This document shows positions 1-7,393 of a stretch of DNA of 13,848 nucleotides, piece after piece. Position 1 is the first letter of the stretch. The number at the start of each line of letters is the position of its first letter. Under the pieces are notes generated by a model. It saw nothing but the letters and a program-made list of their open reading frames with translations. It did not search any database and was not told the origin of the DNA. A program made the position numbers and the translations under genes. The stretch lies in contig JAFSTS010000196.1 in assembly GCA_017445685.1 (NCBI GenBank), positions 1 to 13,848 of the forward strand. Direction: 5' to 3'. The stretch is from Clostridia bacterium. GTDB lineage: Bacteria; Bacillota_A; Clostridia; Oscillospirales; Acutalibacteraceae.

Positions 1-1
1 T

Positions 2-157
2 GACAGATTGAAAATCAAAACTTATAAAAGAAGCTTTTCTACAGACAGAGTTTACATAGCTTTAAGCCGGCAGGGAAATTATTTAAACGAAAAATATGAC
101 GCAGTTTTGCCGTCGGAGATATTTGAAGGTGAGGAAAATGAAGAAAAGAATCAGTGA
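2..157 (+). CDS. spoIIGA: SpoIIGA, pro-sigma-E processing peptidase, C-terminal fragment (5' end outside window)
   Basis: An open frame enters from the left edge in frame 2 and runs 51 codons to a TGA at 155-157. It encodes a basic stretch followed by an acidic tail; the segment [11 protein letters not shown] resembles what I recall of SpoIIGA C-termini. SpoIIGA is the membrane-bound aspartic protease that removes the pro-sequence of sigma-E in the mother cell. Its membrane domain and catalytic aspartate would lie upstream of this window and cannot be checked. The call rests mainly on context: in endospore formers spoIIGA sits directly upstream of sigE. Here its last 20 bases overlap the sigE start at 138, which suggests translational coupling. 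The fragment alone is too short for a firm domain call. Confidence 0.75.
   Translation, partial: DRLKIKTYKRSFSTDRVYIALSRQGNYLNEKYDAVLPSEIFEGEENEEKNQ
126..134 (+). promoter_or_regulatory. Shine-Dalgarno site fixing the sigE start at 138
   Basis: The purine-rich run AAGGTGAGG ends three bases before the ATG at 138. No comparable site precedes the earlier in-frame ATG at 96. The site lies inside the end of spoIIGA, so ribosomes finishing spoIIGA could reinitiate here. Confidence 0.7.
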
Positions 158-863
158 TCTGAAACAGAAAATCAAAAAGATAATCGCAGAGCTTGAAATC
201 AAGCTCATGGCGCAGGAAATTCATTATATAAACGGTCCCGAAACACTGCCGCCTCCTCTTTCAAAGGAGGAGGAAAAAGCTCTCATGGACAGGATATCTT
301 CAGGCGACGAGAGCGCAAGAGAGGTGCTGATAGTTCACAACCTGCGGCTTGTCGTATACATAGCAAAAAAATTTGAAAACACTTCTTCAAGCGTGGAGGA
401 TCTCGTTTCCATCGGGTCAATAGGACTCATAAAAGCAGTCAACACCTTCAGCCCGGAGCGAAACATCAAGCTTGCGACTTACGCTTCAAGGTGTATCGAA
501 AACGAAATTCTCATGCACCTGCGAAAAACCACAAACCAGCGCACGGAAGTCTCTATCGACGAGCCGCTGAATGTTGACTGGGACGGAAACGAGCTGCTGC
601 TGTCGGATGTTTTGGGCAGCGATTCTGATGTTGTAAACAGAGGAATAGAAGAAGAAGTTGAACGCGAGCTTTTGCTTGAATTTATCGAGCGTCTTGACAA
701 GCGTGAAAAAACTATCATGAAGATGCGTTTCGGGATAGGCGGAGGAAAGGAATACACTCAAAAAGAAGTTGCCGACATTCTCGGAATTTCACAAAGCTAT
801 ATTTCAAGGCTCGAAAAAAGAATAATCGAAAAAATGAAAAAGGATTTTGAAAAAGTATCTTGA
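138..863 (+). CDS. sigE: RNA polymerase sporulation sigma factor sigma-E (pro-form)
   Basis: The 241-residue product is the early mother-cell sigma factor of sporulation. It matches the sigma-E pattern along its length. An amphipathic, lysine-rich pro-sequence covers about residues 1-29. The segment [12 protein letters not shown] (35-46) follows, then region 2 with [13 protein letters not shown] (68-80), the [18 protein letters not shown] block (87-104) and [15 protein letters not shown] (111-125). Next come [24 protein letters not shown] (split over 137-160) and a region 4.2 helix-turn-helix at about 206-230 ending [10 protein letters not shown]. The start at 138 is preferred to 96 because of the strong ribosome site and because the family begins MKK at this point. 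The pro-sequence is cleaved by SpoIIGA, encoded just upstream. The usual downstream partner sigG is absent: a terminator and the convergent pckA follow. Confidence 0.95.
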   Translation: MKKRISDLKQKIKKIIAELEIKLMAQEIHYINGPETLPPPLSKEEEKALMDRISSGDESAREVLIVHNLRLVVYIAKKFENTSSSVEDLVSIGSIGLIKAVNTFSPERNIKLATYASRCIENEILMHLRKTTNQRTEVSIDEPLNVDWDGNELLLSDVLGSDSDVVNRGIEEEVERELLLEFIERLDKREKTIMKMRFGIGGGKEYTQKEVADILGISQSYISRLEKRIIEKMKKDFEKVS

Positions 864-875
864 ATATAATGTAAA

Positions 876-912
876 AAAGAGATGAAAGTGTTTTTGGCAC
901 GATCATCTCTTT
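876..912. terminator. Shared terminator between convergent sigE and pckA
   Basis: A perfect 10-bp stem pairs 876-885 (AAAGAGATGA) with 903-912 (TCATCTCTTT); an inner GTG/CAC at 888-890 and 898-900 can also pair. It starts 12 bases after the sigE stop and lies 17 bases past the pckA stop. Read on the - strand the stem runs into a T-tract; on the + strand it is followed by TTTGTTTACTTT-like sequence. It could therefore serve both genes. Confidence 0.75.
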
Positions 913-929
913 GTTTACTTTATGAGTAA

Positions 930-2711
930 TTATTTAAGGTTATTGACAAGGATATTATACTGCTCCTTGATTTTTTCAGGAAGCTTGTCGCCGAATTTCT
1001 CATAGAACTCGGCAATACCCTTTGTCTCCTCTGTCCAGAGGTCTTTGTCAACATCAAGGATCTTCTTGAGGCTGTCGATAGTAACTTCGTCTTCGATGCC
1101 TTCAAGGTTGATGTCTTCTGCGTTGGGAACATAGCCAATAGCCGTTTCCTGAGCACCGACTTTTCCTTCGCAGCGTTTGAGGATCCACTCAACAACTCTG
1201 AGGTTTTCGCCGAATCCGGGCCACATGAAGTTGCCGTTTTCGTCTTTTCTGAACCAGTTGACATTGAAAATCTTGGGAGCTTTTTCGGGATCGAGAGTTT
1301 CACCGATGTCGATCCAGTGCTGCCAGTAGTCAGCCATGTGATATCCGCAGAACGGAAGCATAGCCATCGGGTCATGACGAACAACGCCTACAGCGCCTGT
1401 TGCAGCGGCAGTTGTTTCAGAGCCCATTACAGAGCCTACGAATACGCCGTGATTCCAGTCTCTTGACTGATAAACAAGGGGTGTGAGCATAGCGCGTCTG
1501 CCGCCGAAGATGATAGCGGAGATCGGCACGCCTTCGGGATTTTCAAACTCGCTGCTGATACAGGGGCAGTTCGTTGCAGGAGCAGTAAAGCGGCTGTTGG
1601 GATGAGCGCCTGTAACATCGCTTGTTTTGCCGTTCCATTTGTTGCCTTTCCAATCTACTGCGTTTTCAGGCGGATTCTTGTCAAGACCTTCCCACCAAAC
1701 AGTATTATCATCAAGGTTATGCGCAACATTTGTAAATATAGTACCCTTTCTTGTGGAAGCAAGAGCATTGGGGTTGGATTTTTCGTTTGTGCCGGGGGCA
1801 ACGCCGAAGAAGCCGTTTTCGGGGTTAATGGCATAAAGTCTGCCGTCTTCGCCTTTTCTGATCCATGAAATATCGTCGCCTACAGTCCAGACTTTGTAAC
1901 CTTTTTCTTTATAAATTGCAGGAGGAACCATCATAGCAAGGTTCGTCTTGCCGCACGCTGACGGGAATGCAGCGCAGACATATTTAACTTCGCCCTGGGG
2001 ATTTTCTACACCGAGGATAAGCATATGCTCTGCCATCCAGCCTTCGTTTTTGCCCTGATAAGAAGCGATTCTCAAAGCAAAGCACTTTTTGCCGAGAAGA
2101 ACATTTCCGCCGTAACCTGAGTTAACGGAAATAATCGTGTTGTCCTGAGGGAACTGGCAGATATATCTCTTCTCTTCGTCGATATCGCATTTGCAGTGAA
2201 GTCCTCTTACCCAGTCGTTGTTTTCGTCTCCGAAAGCGTCCATAACAGCCTTGCCGACTCTTGTCATGATAGCCATGTTCAAAACAACATAAATGGAGTC
2301 AGTAAGCTCAATTCCGACCTTGGAGAACTTGGAGCCGACCGGTCCCATGGAATAAGGGATAACATACATCGTGCGTCCCTTATAGCTGTCCTTTGCGATG
2401 GAATAAAGCATTTCATAAGCCTTTTTGGGCTCCATCCAGTTGTTAGTCGGGCCTGCGTCTTCTTCCTTTTCAGAGCAGATAAATGTTCTGCCCTCAACTC
2501 TCGCAACATCGTTTACAGCAGTGCGGTGAAGATAGCAATCGGGAAGCTTTTCCTCGTTGAGCTTGATCATTTCACCTGTTGCGCAGGCTTCTTTTCTGAG
2601 CTCTTCGATCTGCTCCTGAGAGCCGTCGATCCAGACAACTTTGTCAGGTTTGACCAGATTGATTTTGTCGTCGATCCATTCAAGGATACTTTTATTATTT
2701 GTAAGTGCCAT
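930..2711 (-). CDS. pckG: Phosphoenolpyruvate carboxykinase, GTP-dependent type
   Basis: This 593-residue protein interconverts oxaloacetate and phosphoenolpyruvate with GTP/GDP in the cytosol. Family marks are complete: RVEGRT near 71-76 (PEP-site arginine), YGGN at 200-203, LLGKKCFALRIA with metal/substrate lysines 208-209, AEHM with metal-ligand His229, the P-loop FPSACGKTN at 249-257 (reactive Cys253, Lys255), VGDDISW at 277-283 (metal aspartates), NSRFTAPA from 372 and FGGRR at 402-406 (catalytic-loop arginine). The length and the ACGKT P-loop identify the GTP class, not the shorter ATP class used by Bacillus. In fermentative gut anaerobes the enzyme often works in the carboxylating direction toward C4 acids; that direction is inferred here. 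AAAGGAAG precedes the ATG. It has its own promoter and appears monocistronic. Confidence 0.96.
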   Translation of the reverse strand: MALTNNKSILEWIDDKINLVKPDKVVWIDGSQEQIEELRKEACATGEMIKLNEEKLPDCYLHRTAVNDVARVEGRTFICSEKEEDAGPTNNWMEPKKAYEMLYSIAKDSYKGRTMYVIPYSMGPVGSKFSKVGIELTDSIYVVLNMAIMTRVGKAVMDAFGDENNDWVRGLHCKCDIDEEKRYICQFPQDNTIISVNSGYGGNVLLGKKCFALRIASYQGKNEGWMAEHMLILGVENPQGEVKYVCAAFPSACGKTNLAMMVPPAIYKEKGYKVWTVGDDISWIRKGEDGRLYAINPENGFFGVAPGTNEKSNPNALASTRKGTIFTNVAHNLDDNTVWWEGLDKNPPENAVDWKGNKWNGKTSDVTGAHPNSRFTAPATNCPCISSEFENPEGVPISAIIFGGRRAMLTPLVYQSRDWNHGVFVGSVMGSETTAAATGAVGVVRHDPMAMLPFCGYHMADYWQHWIDIGETLDPEKAPKIFNVNWFRKDENGNFMWPGFGENLRVVEWILKRCEGKVGAQETAIGYVPNAEDINLEGIEDEVTIDSLKKILDVDKDLWTEETKGIAEFYEKFGDKLPEKIKEQYNILVNNLK

Positions 2712-2752
2712 AGTTTTCTTCCTTTCTGACAGATACTTTTTTTACATATAAG

Positions 2753-2781
2753 ATTATATATAATTTTGAGACAATTTTCAA
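2753..2781 (-). promoter_or_regulatory. Sigma-A-type promoter for pckG
   Basis: On the - strand TTGAAA (2781-2776) is separated by exactly 17 bases from TATAAT (2758-2753). The predicted transcription start near 2746 leaves a leader of about 35 bases before the ATG at 2711. The -10 box is a perfect consensus and the -35 box differs at one position. Confidence 0.7.
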
Positions 2782-2805
2782 CTGTTTAAATGTTAAAAAA
2801 TTGTC
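2770..2805. repeat. Inverted repeat over the pckG -35 region and after tsaD
   Basis: GACAATTTT (2770-2778) is the exact reverse complement of AAAATTGTC (2797-2805); an inner AAC/GTT (2780-2782, 2792-2794) can extend the stem. The right arm on the transcribed strand covers part of the -35 box. It could be an operator for pckG, or a weak AT-rich terminator for tsaD, whose stop lies 21 bases upstream. No T-run follows it, so the terminator reading is weak. Confidence 0.4.
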
Positions 2806-2825
2806 AATTTATTTATGGATTTATG

Positions 2826-3842
2826 TTAAAATGTACAGTTATCGATCGGCATGGTTGCATAAGCGTTAAGTGTTTCATCCGCAAATGTGCCGGACAAAGC
2901 TTCATAATACCCCTGCGCGCCGACCATAGCGGCATTGTCTCCGCAGTATTTAAGCTCCGGCAAATAAAGCTCCCATCCCCTGTCTGAGCATATATTTTTC
3001 ATCTTTTCACGAAGAACACTGTTGGCGGAAACTCCTCCTGCAAGCACGATCTTTTTGTGAGAAAACTCCTGCGCCGCCTTCTCGACCTTTTGACAAAGGC
3101 AGTTTGTTACAGCTTCGATGAAGCTTGCGCCGAGATCCTGCACACTGTAGGCTTCACCTTTTTGCTCAAATTTATGAATAGTGTTGATCACTGAAGTTTT
3201 CAGCCCGGAAAAGCTGAAATCATACGGTCTGCCGTCAACCCTCGGAGTCGGAAATTTGAAGGCTGTTTTATCGCCGTTTTTTGAAACTTTGTCAAGATTC
3301 AAGCCGCCCGGATAGTTTAATCCCATTGTCCTTGCCGCCTTATCCATCACTTCGCCTGCCGCATCGTCCATGGTTTTGCCGATAACTTTATAGCTTGTGT
3401 AGTCAAGCACTTCAATTATATGCGTATGTCCTCCGCTGACAACAAGCGCCAGAAACGGCGGCTTTAAGTCAGGATGGCTGATATAATTTGAAGCGACATG
3501 GGAACGAAGATGATGTACGGGAACGAGCGGTTTTTTTGAAGAAAAGCTGAGTCCTTTTGCAAAATTCACTCCAACGAGCAGCGCGCCGATAAGTCCGGGC
3601 GCATAGGTTACCGCAATAGCGTCAATATCCTGCATGGCGCAGCCTGCCTTTTCAAGAGCCTCTTTAGTCACGCCTGAAATCGCCTCTGCGTGCATTCTTG
3701 ACGCAATTTCCGGCACGACCCCTCCGTAAATTATATGTTCGTCAACCTGAGACGCAACTATGTTTGAGAGAACTTTTCTGCCGTCCTCAACTATTGCCGC
3801 CGCAGTTTCGTCGCAGGACGATTCGATTGCAAGTATTTTCAT
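2826..3842 (-). CDS. tsaD: tRNA N6-adenosine threonylcarbamoyltransferase TsaD
   Basis: The 338-residue product transfers the threonylcarbamoyl group from threonylcarbamoyl-AMP to A37 of ANN-decoding tRNAs (t6A), normally with TsaB and TsaE. It is an ASKHA-fold protein of the Kae1/TsaD family. Evidence includes the N-terminal MKILAIESSCDET, metal-binding His111 and His115 in VHHLRSH, the phosphate-binding VSGGHT (135-140), FSFSGLKTS (209-217), VLAGGVSAN (266-274), and CGDNAAM (300-306) with the third metal ligand Asp302. Length is normal. Its ATG overlaps the TGA of the upstream phosphatase-RimI gene as ATGA, so the two are translationally coupled. tsaB, the usual rimI/tsaD neighbour in many bacteria, is not in this cluster and must be elsewhere. 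Confidence 0.96.
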   Translation of the reverse strand: MKILAIESSCDETAAAIVEDGRKVLSNIVASQVDEHIIYGGVVPEIASRMHAEAISGVTKEALEKAGCAMQDIDAIAVTYAPGLIGALLVGVNFAKGLSFSSKKPLVPVHHLRSHVASNYISHPDLKPPFLALVVSGGHTHIIEVLDYTSYKVIGKTMDDAAGEVMDKAARTMGLNYPGGLNLDKVSKNGDKTAFKFPTPRVDGRPYDFSFSGLKTSVINTIHKFEQKGEAYSVQDLGASFIEAVTNCLCQKVEKAAQEFSHKKIVLAGGVSANSVLREKMKNICSDRGWELYLPELKYCGDNAAMVGAQGYYEALSGTFADETLNAYATMPIDNCTF

Positions 3843-4708
3843 TCTTCCACCCTCAATCTCAAAGTCATAATATGCGCATCCTCCACGGGAGAGGAATAAA
3901 AATCTTTTCTCTCCCCTTCGATTTTAAAGCCGAATTTGGAATAAAGCGAAATTGCTTCTTTGTTGCTTTTTCGCACCTCAAGGCTGATAAACTCGTCGTT
4001 TCTCAAAATAGCGTCACGAAACGCCCGATCAAGAAGAAGCGTGCCGACGCCCTGTTTTCTGTGTGATTTTTTTACCGCGATGTTCGTAACATAACATTCC
4101 GAGCAAATGCTTTGTATCCCGATATATCCCAATACTTCACCGTTTTTTACGGCGACAAGAAAGTGGGCGTTCGGGTTTTCAAGCTCCTCTGCAATCGATT
4201 TTTCGCTCCAGGGAACGCTGAAATTTTCTTTTTCCAGCTCAGCCACGGCAGAAATATGCTCCGATTTCATGTTTATTACATCAGTTTCTTTTTTTATCCT
4301 GTCCAAAAGAAGCAGAAGACCGTCATAGATCTCTCCGGCGCATTTTTCATAATTTTCCAAGTCAGAGCCAAACGGATCGGATATTTCTTTTCCAAGCGTA
4401 ATGACTCTTTGCGAGCCTATCGCAGAAGCAAGAGCTGTTCTGTGATTATTTGACATACAGACAAAAAGATCAGTGTCCATAATTATATATGCGTTGAGCG
4501 CTCTTGAAGCATGAGAAGAAATGTCCGCACCGTATTTTTTTGCTGCTTCAACAGCGTTTTCACTGACCGGGTCACCCGGTGAAGCGGCAAGCCCTGCGCT
4601 TGATATTTCAATGTTTTCTATTTTTTCTTTTTTTATCATCTCACGAAAAATGCCCTCAGCCATCGGGCTTCGGCGGGTGTTTCCCGTGCATACAAAAAGT
4701 ATTTTCAT
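3839..4708 (-). CDS. Fusion of low-molecular-weight protein (arginine?) phosphatase and RimI N-acetyltransferase
   Basis: One uninterrupted 289-residue frame holds two complete domains. Residues 1-140 are a low-molecular-weight tyrosine-phosphatase fold. The CX5RS loop VCTGNTRRS has nucleophile Cys7 and Arg13; the general acid is Asp111 in DPFG. Thr11 in the loop is the residue associated with arginine phosphatase activity in Bacillus YwlE; tyrosine phosphatases usually carry Ile or another residue there. Residues 143-289 are a GNAT acetyltransferase of the RimI type: VPWSEKS (165-171), acetyl-CoA loop RKQGVG (217-222), LEVRKSN (243-249) with likely catalytic Glu244, and LYSKFGF with Tyr256. 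RimI acetylates the N-terminal alanine of ribosomal protein S18. No start codon with a good ribosome site sits at the junction, so a fused polypeptide is the simplest reading. The gene overlaps tsaD by four bases. What the phosphatase acts on is unknown. Confidence 0.9.
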   Translation of the reverse strand: MKILFVCTGNTRRSPMAEGIFREMIKKEKIENIEISSAGLAASPGDPVSENAVEAAKKYGADISSHASRALNAYIIMDTDLFVCMSNNHRTALASAIGSQRVITLGKEISDPFGSDLENYEKCAGEIYDGLLLLLDRIKKETDVINMKSEHISAVAELEKENFSVPWSEKSIAEELENPNAHFLVAVKNGEVLGYIGIQSICSECYVTNIAVKKSHRKQGVGTLLLDRAFRDAILRNDEFISLEVRKSNKEAISLYSKFGFKIEGERKDFYSSPVEDAHIMTLRLRVEE

Positions 4709-4710
4709 TT

Positions 4711-4730
4711 TTATCCCTTTTTATCCCTTT
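4711..4730 (-). repeat. Exact 10-bp tandem duplication containing the ribosome-binding site of the fusion gene
   Basis: TTATCCCTTT occurs twice without a gap (4711-4720 and 4721-4730). On the coding strand this gives two copies of AAAGGGATAA; the copy nearer the ATG at 4708 places AAAGGG at a normal distance, while the second lies ten bases further upstream. Confidence 0.8.
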
Positions 4731-4735
4731 GCTAT

Positions 4736-4779
4736 AGCAAATCACTCTAATTAGGATATCCTGATCAGTGTGATTTGCT
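4736..4779. repeat. Inverted repeat straddling the polA stop codon
   Basis: GCAAATCAC (4737-4745) pairs perfectly with GTGATTTGC (4770-4778), extended by an A-T pair at 4736/4779. The loop contains two further palindromes, AGGATATCCT (4753-4762) and CTGATCAG (4761-4768). The right arm lies within the last polA codons. No T-run follows on the - strand, so it does not look like a terminator. It may be a regulatory or processing stem in a polA/fusion-gene transcript. Confidence 0.5.
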
Positions 4780-7335
4780 TATATACCAGCTTTTACCGAT
4801 TCCTGCGTCGGCAACGAGCCTGACCTTCATTTTCATCGCGTTTTCCATTTCGTAAACGAGAATTTCCTTTGCCTTTTCGGCTTCGTCTTCAGGAGCTTCA
4901 ACTATCAGTTCATCGTGAACCTGCATGATAAGCTTTGATTTCATGTTCTCGCTTTTTAGTCTTTCATGTACCCGTATCATCGCAATTTTGATGATATCCG
5001 CGGCTGTTCCCTGTATGGGCATATTCATAGCCACTCTTTCGCCGAACTTTCTTGTCATCGCGTTTGAATCGGAAAGCTCGGGAAGATATCTTCTTCTGCC
5101 CATGAGAGTCTGAGCGTAACCAAGCTGACGGGCATTTTCGACGACATTTTTCATGTAGTCGCGCACGCCGTGGTAATGTTGAAGATATTCGTCAATATAC
5201 TGCTGGGCTTCTTTTCGCGTTACGCCGATATCCTTTGCAAGAGAAAAGGCGCCGATACCGTAGGCTATGCCGAAGTTTACGGCTTTTGCCCTTGAACGCA
5301 TGAGATCTGTCACCATGTTTTCAGGTATATTGAAAACCCTGGCGGCAGTCGCCGTGTGAAAATCCGCGTCCTCGTTAAACGCTTTTATCATGTTTTCATC
5401 GTCCGCCATGTTCGCAAGAACTCTCAATTCAATTTGAGAGTAGTCCGCGTCGATGAGAACGCAGCCGTCCTTTGCAAGAAAGAACTTTCTGAACTCCTTG
5501 CCCTCAGGCGTTCTGACGGGAATATTCTGAAGATTCGGCTCAACAGACGAAAGTCTGCCCGTTCTTGTTTCCGTCTGATTGAAAGTTGAGCGTATTCTGC
5601 CGTCCTGCCAAATGACCTTCAGCAGTCCGTCGCAATAAGTCGATTTCAGCTTTGAAAAAAGCCTGTATCTCAAAACCGCCTCAACCACAGGGTGCTGATA
5701 CTTTATGTCCTCAAGCACTTCGGCGTTAGTGGAATAACCTGTTTTTGTCTTCTTGCCGCCCCTGAGCCCAAGGTCTTCAAAAAGAGCCTGTCCGAGCTGT
5801 ATGGGTGAATTGATATTAAATTCATGCCCTACTAAATCATATATTTCCTGAGTCAGACTTTTTATCGCCGCATCCAGAGCTGCGGAATAGTTTTCTATCC
5901 CCTCCCGGTCAACGGCAAAACCCTCATGCTCCATTGACGCAAGAACTGCGGCAAGCGGTAGCTCGGTTTCACGATATAGCTTTTCCTGACCGTTTTCCTT
6001 AAAGCGCTCTGTCATATACTGATAAATTTCCATAAGATACCACGCTTTGAGAGCATTTTCGTCTTCGCATTTTGCCTGCGGCAGTTTGAATTTTCCGACA
6101 AGCTCCAAGATATCGTAGCTTTTAAGCGAAGGATCGAGAACATACGCGCCGAGCATTACATCGTCTCTTATGTTTTTGCACTCGAAACCGTTTTCAAGAG
6201 CATAACGGTAAATCGGTTTGGAATCGTGAACAATAATTTTTTTGCTGTCGTCCGACAAAATGTCTCCGATCAGACCGTAAAAAAGCAGATCGTCGCTTTT
6301 ACAAGTCATAACCTCTTGATCAAAAACGAAATATGCCGACTTGATAATGGTATTGTCAAACTCAAAAAATGCAAAAAACTTATCTGCCTTTTTTGCCTTG
6401 GCGCGAATATCGTCTATCTCAGCTTCAGAAAAAGATACCTGCTTTTCTTCTTCAGCGGCTTCTGCATCTTCTGACTTTTCAAGCCCAAGTTTTTCAAGCG
6501 CTTTGAAAAGCTCATATTTGGTCAGCAGTCTCGCCGCTTCGTCCAAGTCCTTATCGGCAGATTCTTTAAAATAAAAACTATAATCTTTTTCGATTGGAGC
6601 AGACAGGCAGATCGTACCGAGCTCCCGGCTGAGATATGCAGACTCTTTTCCGTTTTTCAGCTTGTTTTTTACGCCGTCACTCACTTCAAGTGCGTCGACA
6701 TCTTTGTAAACGGCGTCTATGCTGCCGTACTTAGAAATGATCGAAATTGCAGTTTTCGGGCCTATTCCCGCGACGCCGGGAATATTGTCGGAATTGTCGC
6801 CCTGAAGAGCTTTAAGCTCTATCATCTGTTTTGGTGTGACAGAGTATTCCTCAAAAAGCTTCTGCTCGTCATAGAGCGTCTGACCCTTGTTTGTCGCAAG
6901 CAAAACGAAAGCCTTATCCGACACAAGCTGCAGTGAGTCACGATCTCCGGTCAGTATGAAGCATCGGTCATTTTCCCCTGCATTAGCGGCAAGAGTGCCG
7001 AGAATATCATCTGCTTCATATCCCTCAATCTCAAGCACATAGCAGCCGAGAGCTTTCAAAAGCGCCTTGATCCTCGGAAACTGTTCGAGCAGTTCATTTG
7101 GCGTGGCGTGCCTTCCTGCTTTGTATTCACTGTAAAGCTTATGGCGAAAGGTCGGAGCCTTCAAATCAAAAGCGACGACAGTTGCGTCGGGATGATACTG
7201 ATTCTTTACAGCAAAGAATGTGTTCATAAAACCGAAAAGAGCATTTGTATATTCACCTTTTTTATTTGACAGAAGCCTTATGCCGTAGTATGCCCTGTTC
7301 ATTATGCTGTTGCCGTCTATAACTAAAAGATCCAT
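4765..7335 (-). CDS. polA: DNA polymerase I with active 5'-nuclease and degenerate 3'-5' exonuclease domain
   Basis: The 856-residue enzyme removes RNA primers and fills gaps in lagging-strand synthesis and excision repair. Residues 1-285 are the 5'-3' nuclease with DGNSIMNRAYYG (7-18), EADD (107-110), GDRD (130-133) and QGDNSDNIPGVAGIGPKTA (178-196). Residues about 300-455 keep the proofreading fold but lack its active site: where Escherichia coli has the DxE pair this protein reads FFEFDN (323-328), and the YxxxD motif is missing near 433-441. Residues 456-856 are the polymerase: TRTGRLSS (590-597), motif A DYSQIELR (catalytic Asp631), O-helix with Arg680, Lys684, Phe688 and Tyr692, and motif C QVHDEL (Asp808). 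Loss of proofreading is common in Firmicute polymerases I. GAGAGGTG precedes the ATG. A terminator lies just upstream and no clear promoter was found, so transcription may depend on read-through or a promoter inside the preceding gene. Confidence 0.97.
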   Translation of the reverse strand: MDLLVIDGNSIMNRAYYGIRLLSNKKGEYTNALFGFMNTFFAVKNQYHPDATVVAFDLKAPTFRHKLYSEYKAGRHATPNELLEQFPRIKALLKALGCYVLEIEGYEADDILGTLAANAGENDRCFILTGDRDSLQLVSDKAFVLLATNKGQTLYDEQKLFEEYSVTPKQMIELKALQGDNSDNIPGVAGIGPKTAISIISKYGSIDAVYKDVDALEVSDGVKNKLKNGKESAYLSRELGTICLSAPIEKDYSFYFKESADKDLDEAARLLTKYELFKALEKLGLEKSEDAEAAEEEKQVSFSEAEIDDIRAKAKKADKFFAFFEFDNTIIKSAYFVFDQEVMTCKSDDLLFYGLIGDILSDDSKKIIVHDSKPIYRYALENGFECKNIRDDVMLGAYVLDPSLKSYDILELVGKFKLPQAKCEDENALKAWYLMEIYQYMTERFKENGQEKLYRETELPLAAVLASMEHEGFAVDREGIENYSAALDAAIKSLTQEIYDLVGHEFNINSPIQLGQALFEDLGLRGGKKTKTGYSTNAEVLEDIKYQHPVVEAVLRYRLFSKLKSTYCDGLLKVIWQDGRIRSTFNQTETRTGRLSSVEPNLQNIPVRTPEGKEFRKFFLAKDGCVLIDADYSQIELRVLANMADDENMIKAFNEDADFHTATAARVFNIPENMVTDLMRSRAKAVNFGIAYGIGAFSLAKDIGVTRKEAQQYIDEYLQHYHGVRDYMKNVVENARQLGYAQTLMGRRRYLPELSDSNAMTRKFGERVAMNMPIQGTAADIIKIAMIRVHERLKSENMKSKLIMQVHDELIVEAPEDEAEKAKEILVYEMENAMKMKVRLVADAGIGKSWYISKSH

Positions 7336-7360
7336 CTTGCACCTCTCTTAAACTACACAA

Positions 7361-7385
7361 AACGGCACCGGGATGACCGATGCCG
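7361..7385 (-). terminator. Rho-independent terminator after the BY-kinase gene
   Basis: On the - strand CGGCATCGG (7385-7377) pairs with CCGGTGCCG (7371-7363), giving nine pairs including one U-G wobble around a five-base loop, followed by TTTTGTGTAGTTT. It starts a few bases after the kinase stop at 7394 and ends about 26 bases before the polA start. Confidence 0.8.
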
Positions 7386-7393
7386 AAAGTGGA

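Noticed and set aside
96..137. Upstream in-frame ATG giving a 255-residue sigma-E
   Set aside because: The extra 14 residues overlap spoIIGA deeply, have no ribosome-binding site, and do not match the family start; the ATG at 138 follows AAGGTGAGG.
2196..2729. 177-codon open frame on the + strand, antisense to pckG
   Set aside because: It lies within a highly conserved coding region on the other strand and its product shows no recognisable domain.
4259..4291. Possible frameshift or missed gene boundary between phosphatase and RimI
   Set aside because: Both domains are intact in the same frame, the joint shows no stop, and the only ATG nearby (AACATGAAA) lacks a ribosome site and would cut off the first RimI strand. 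A base-call error cannot be wholly excluded.
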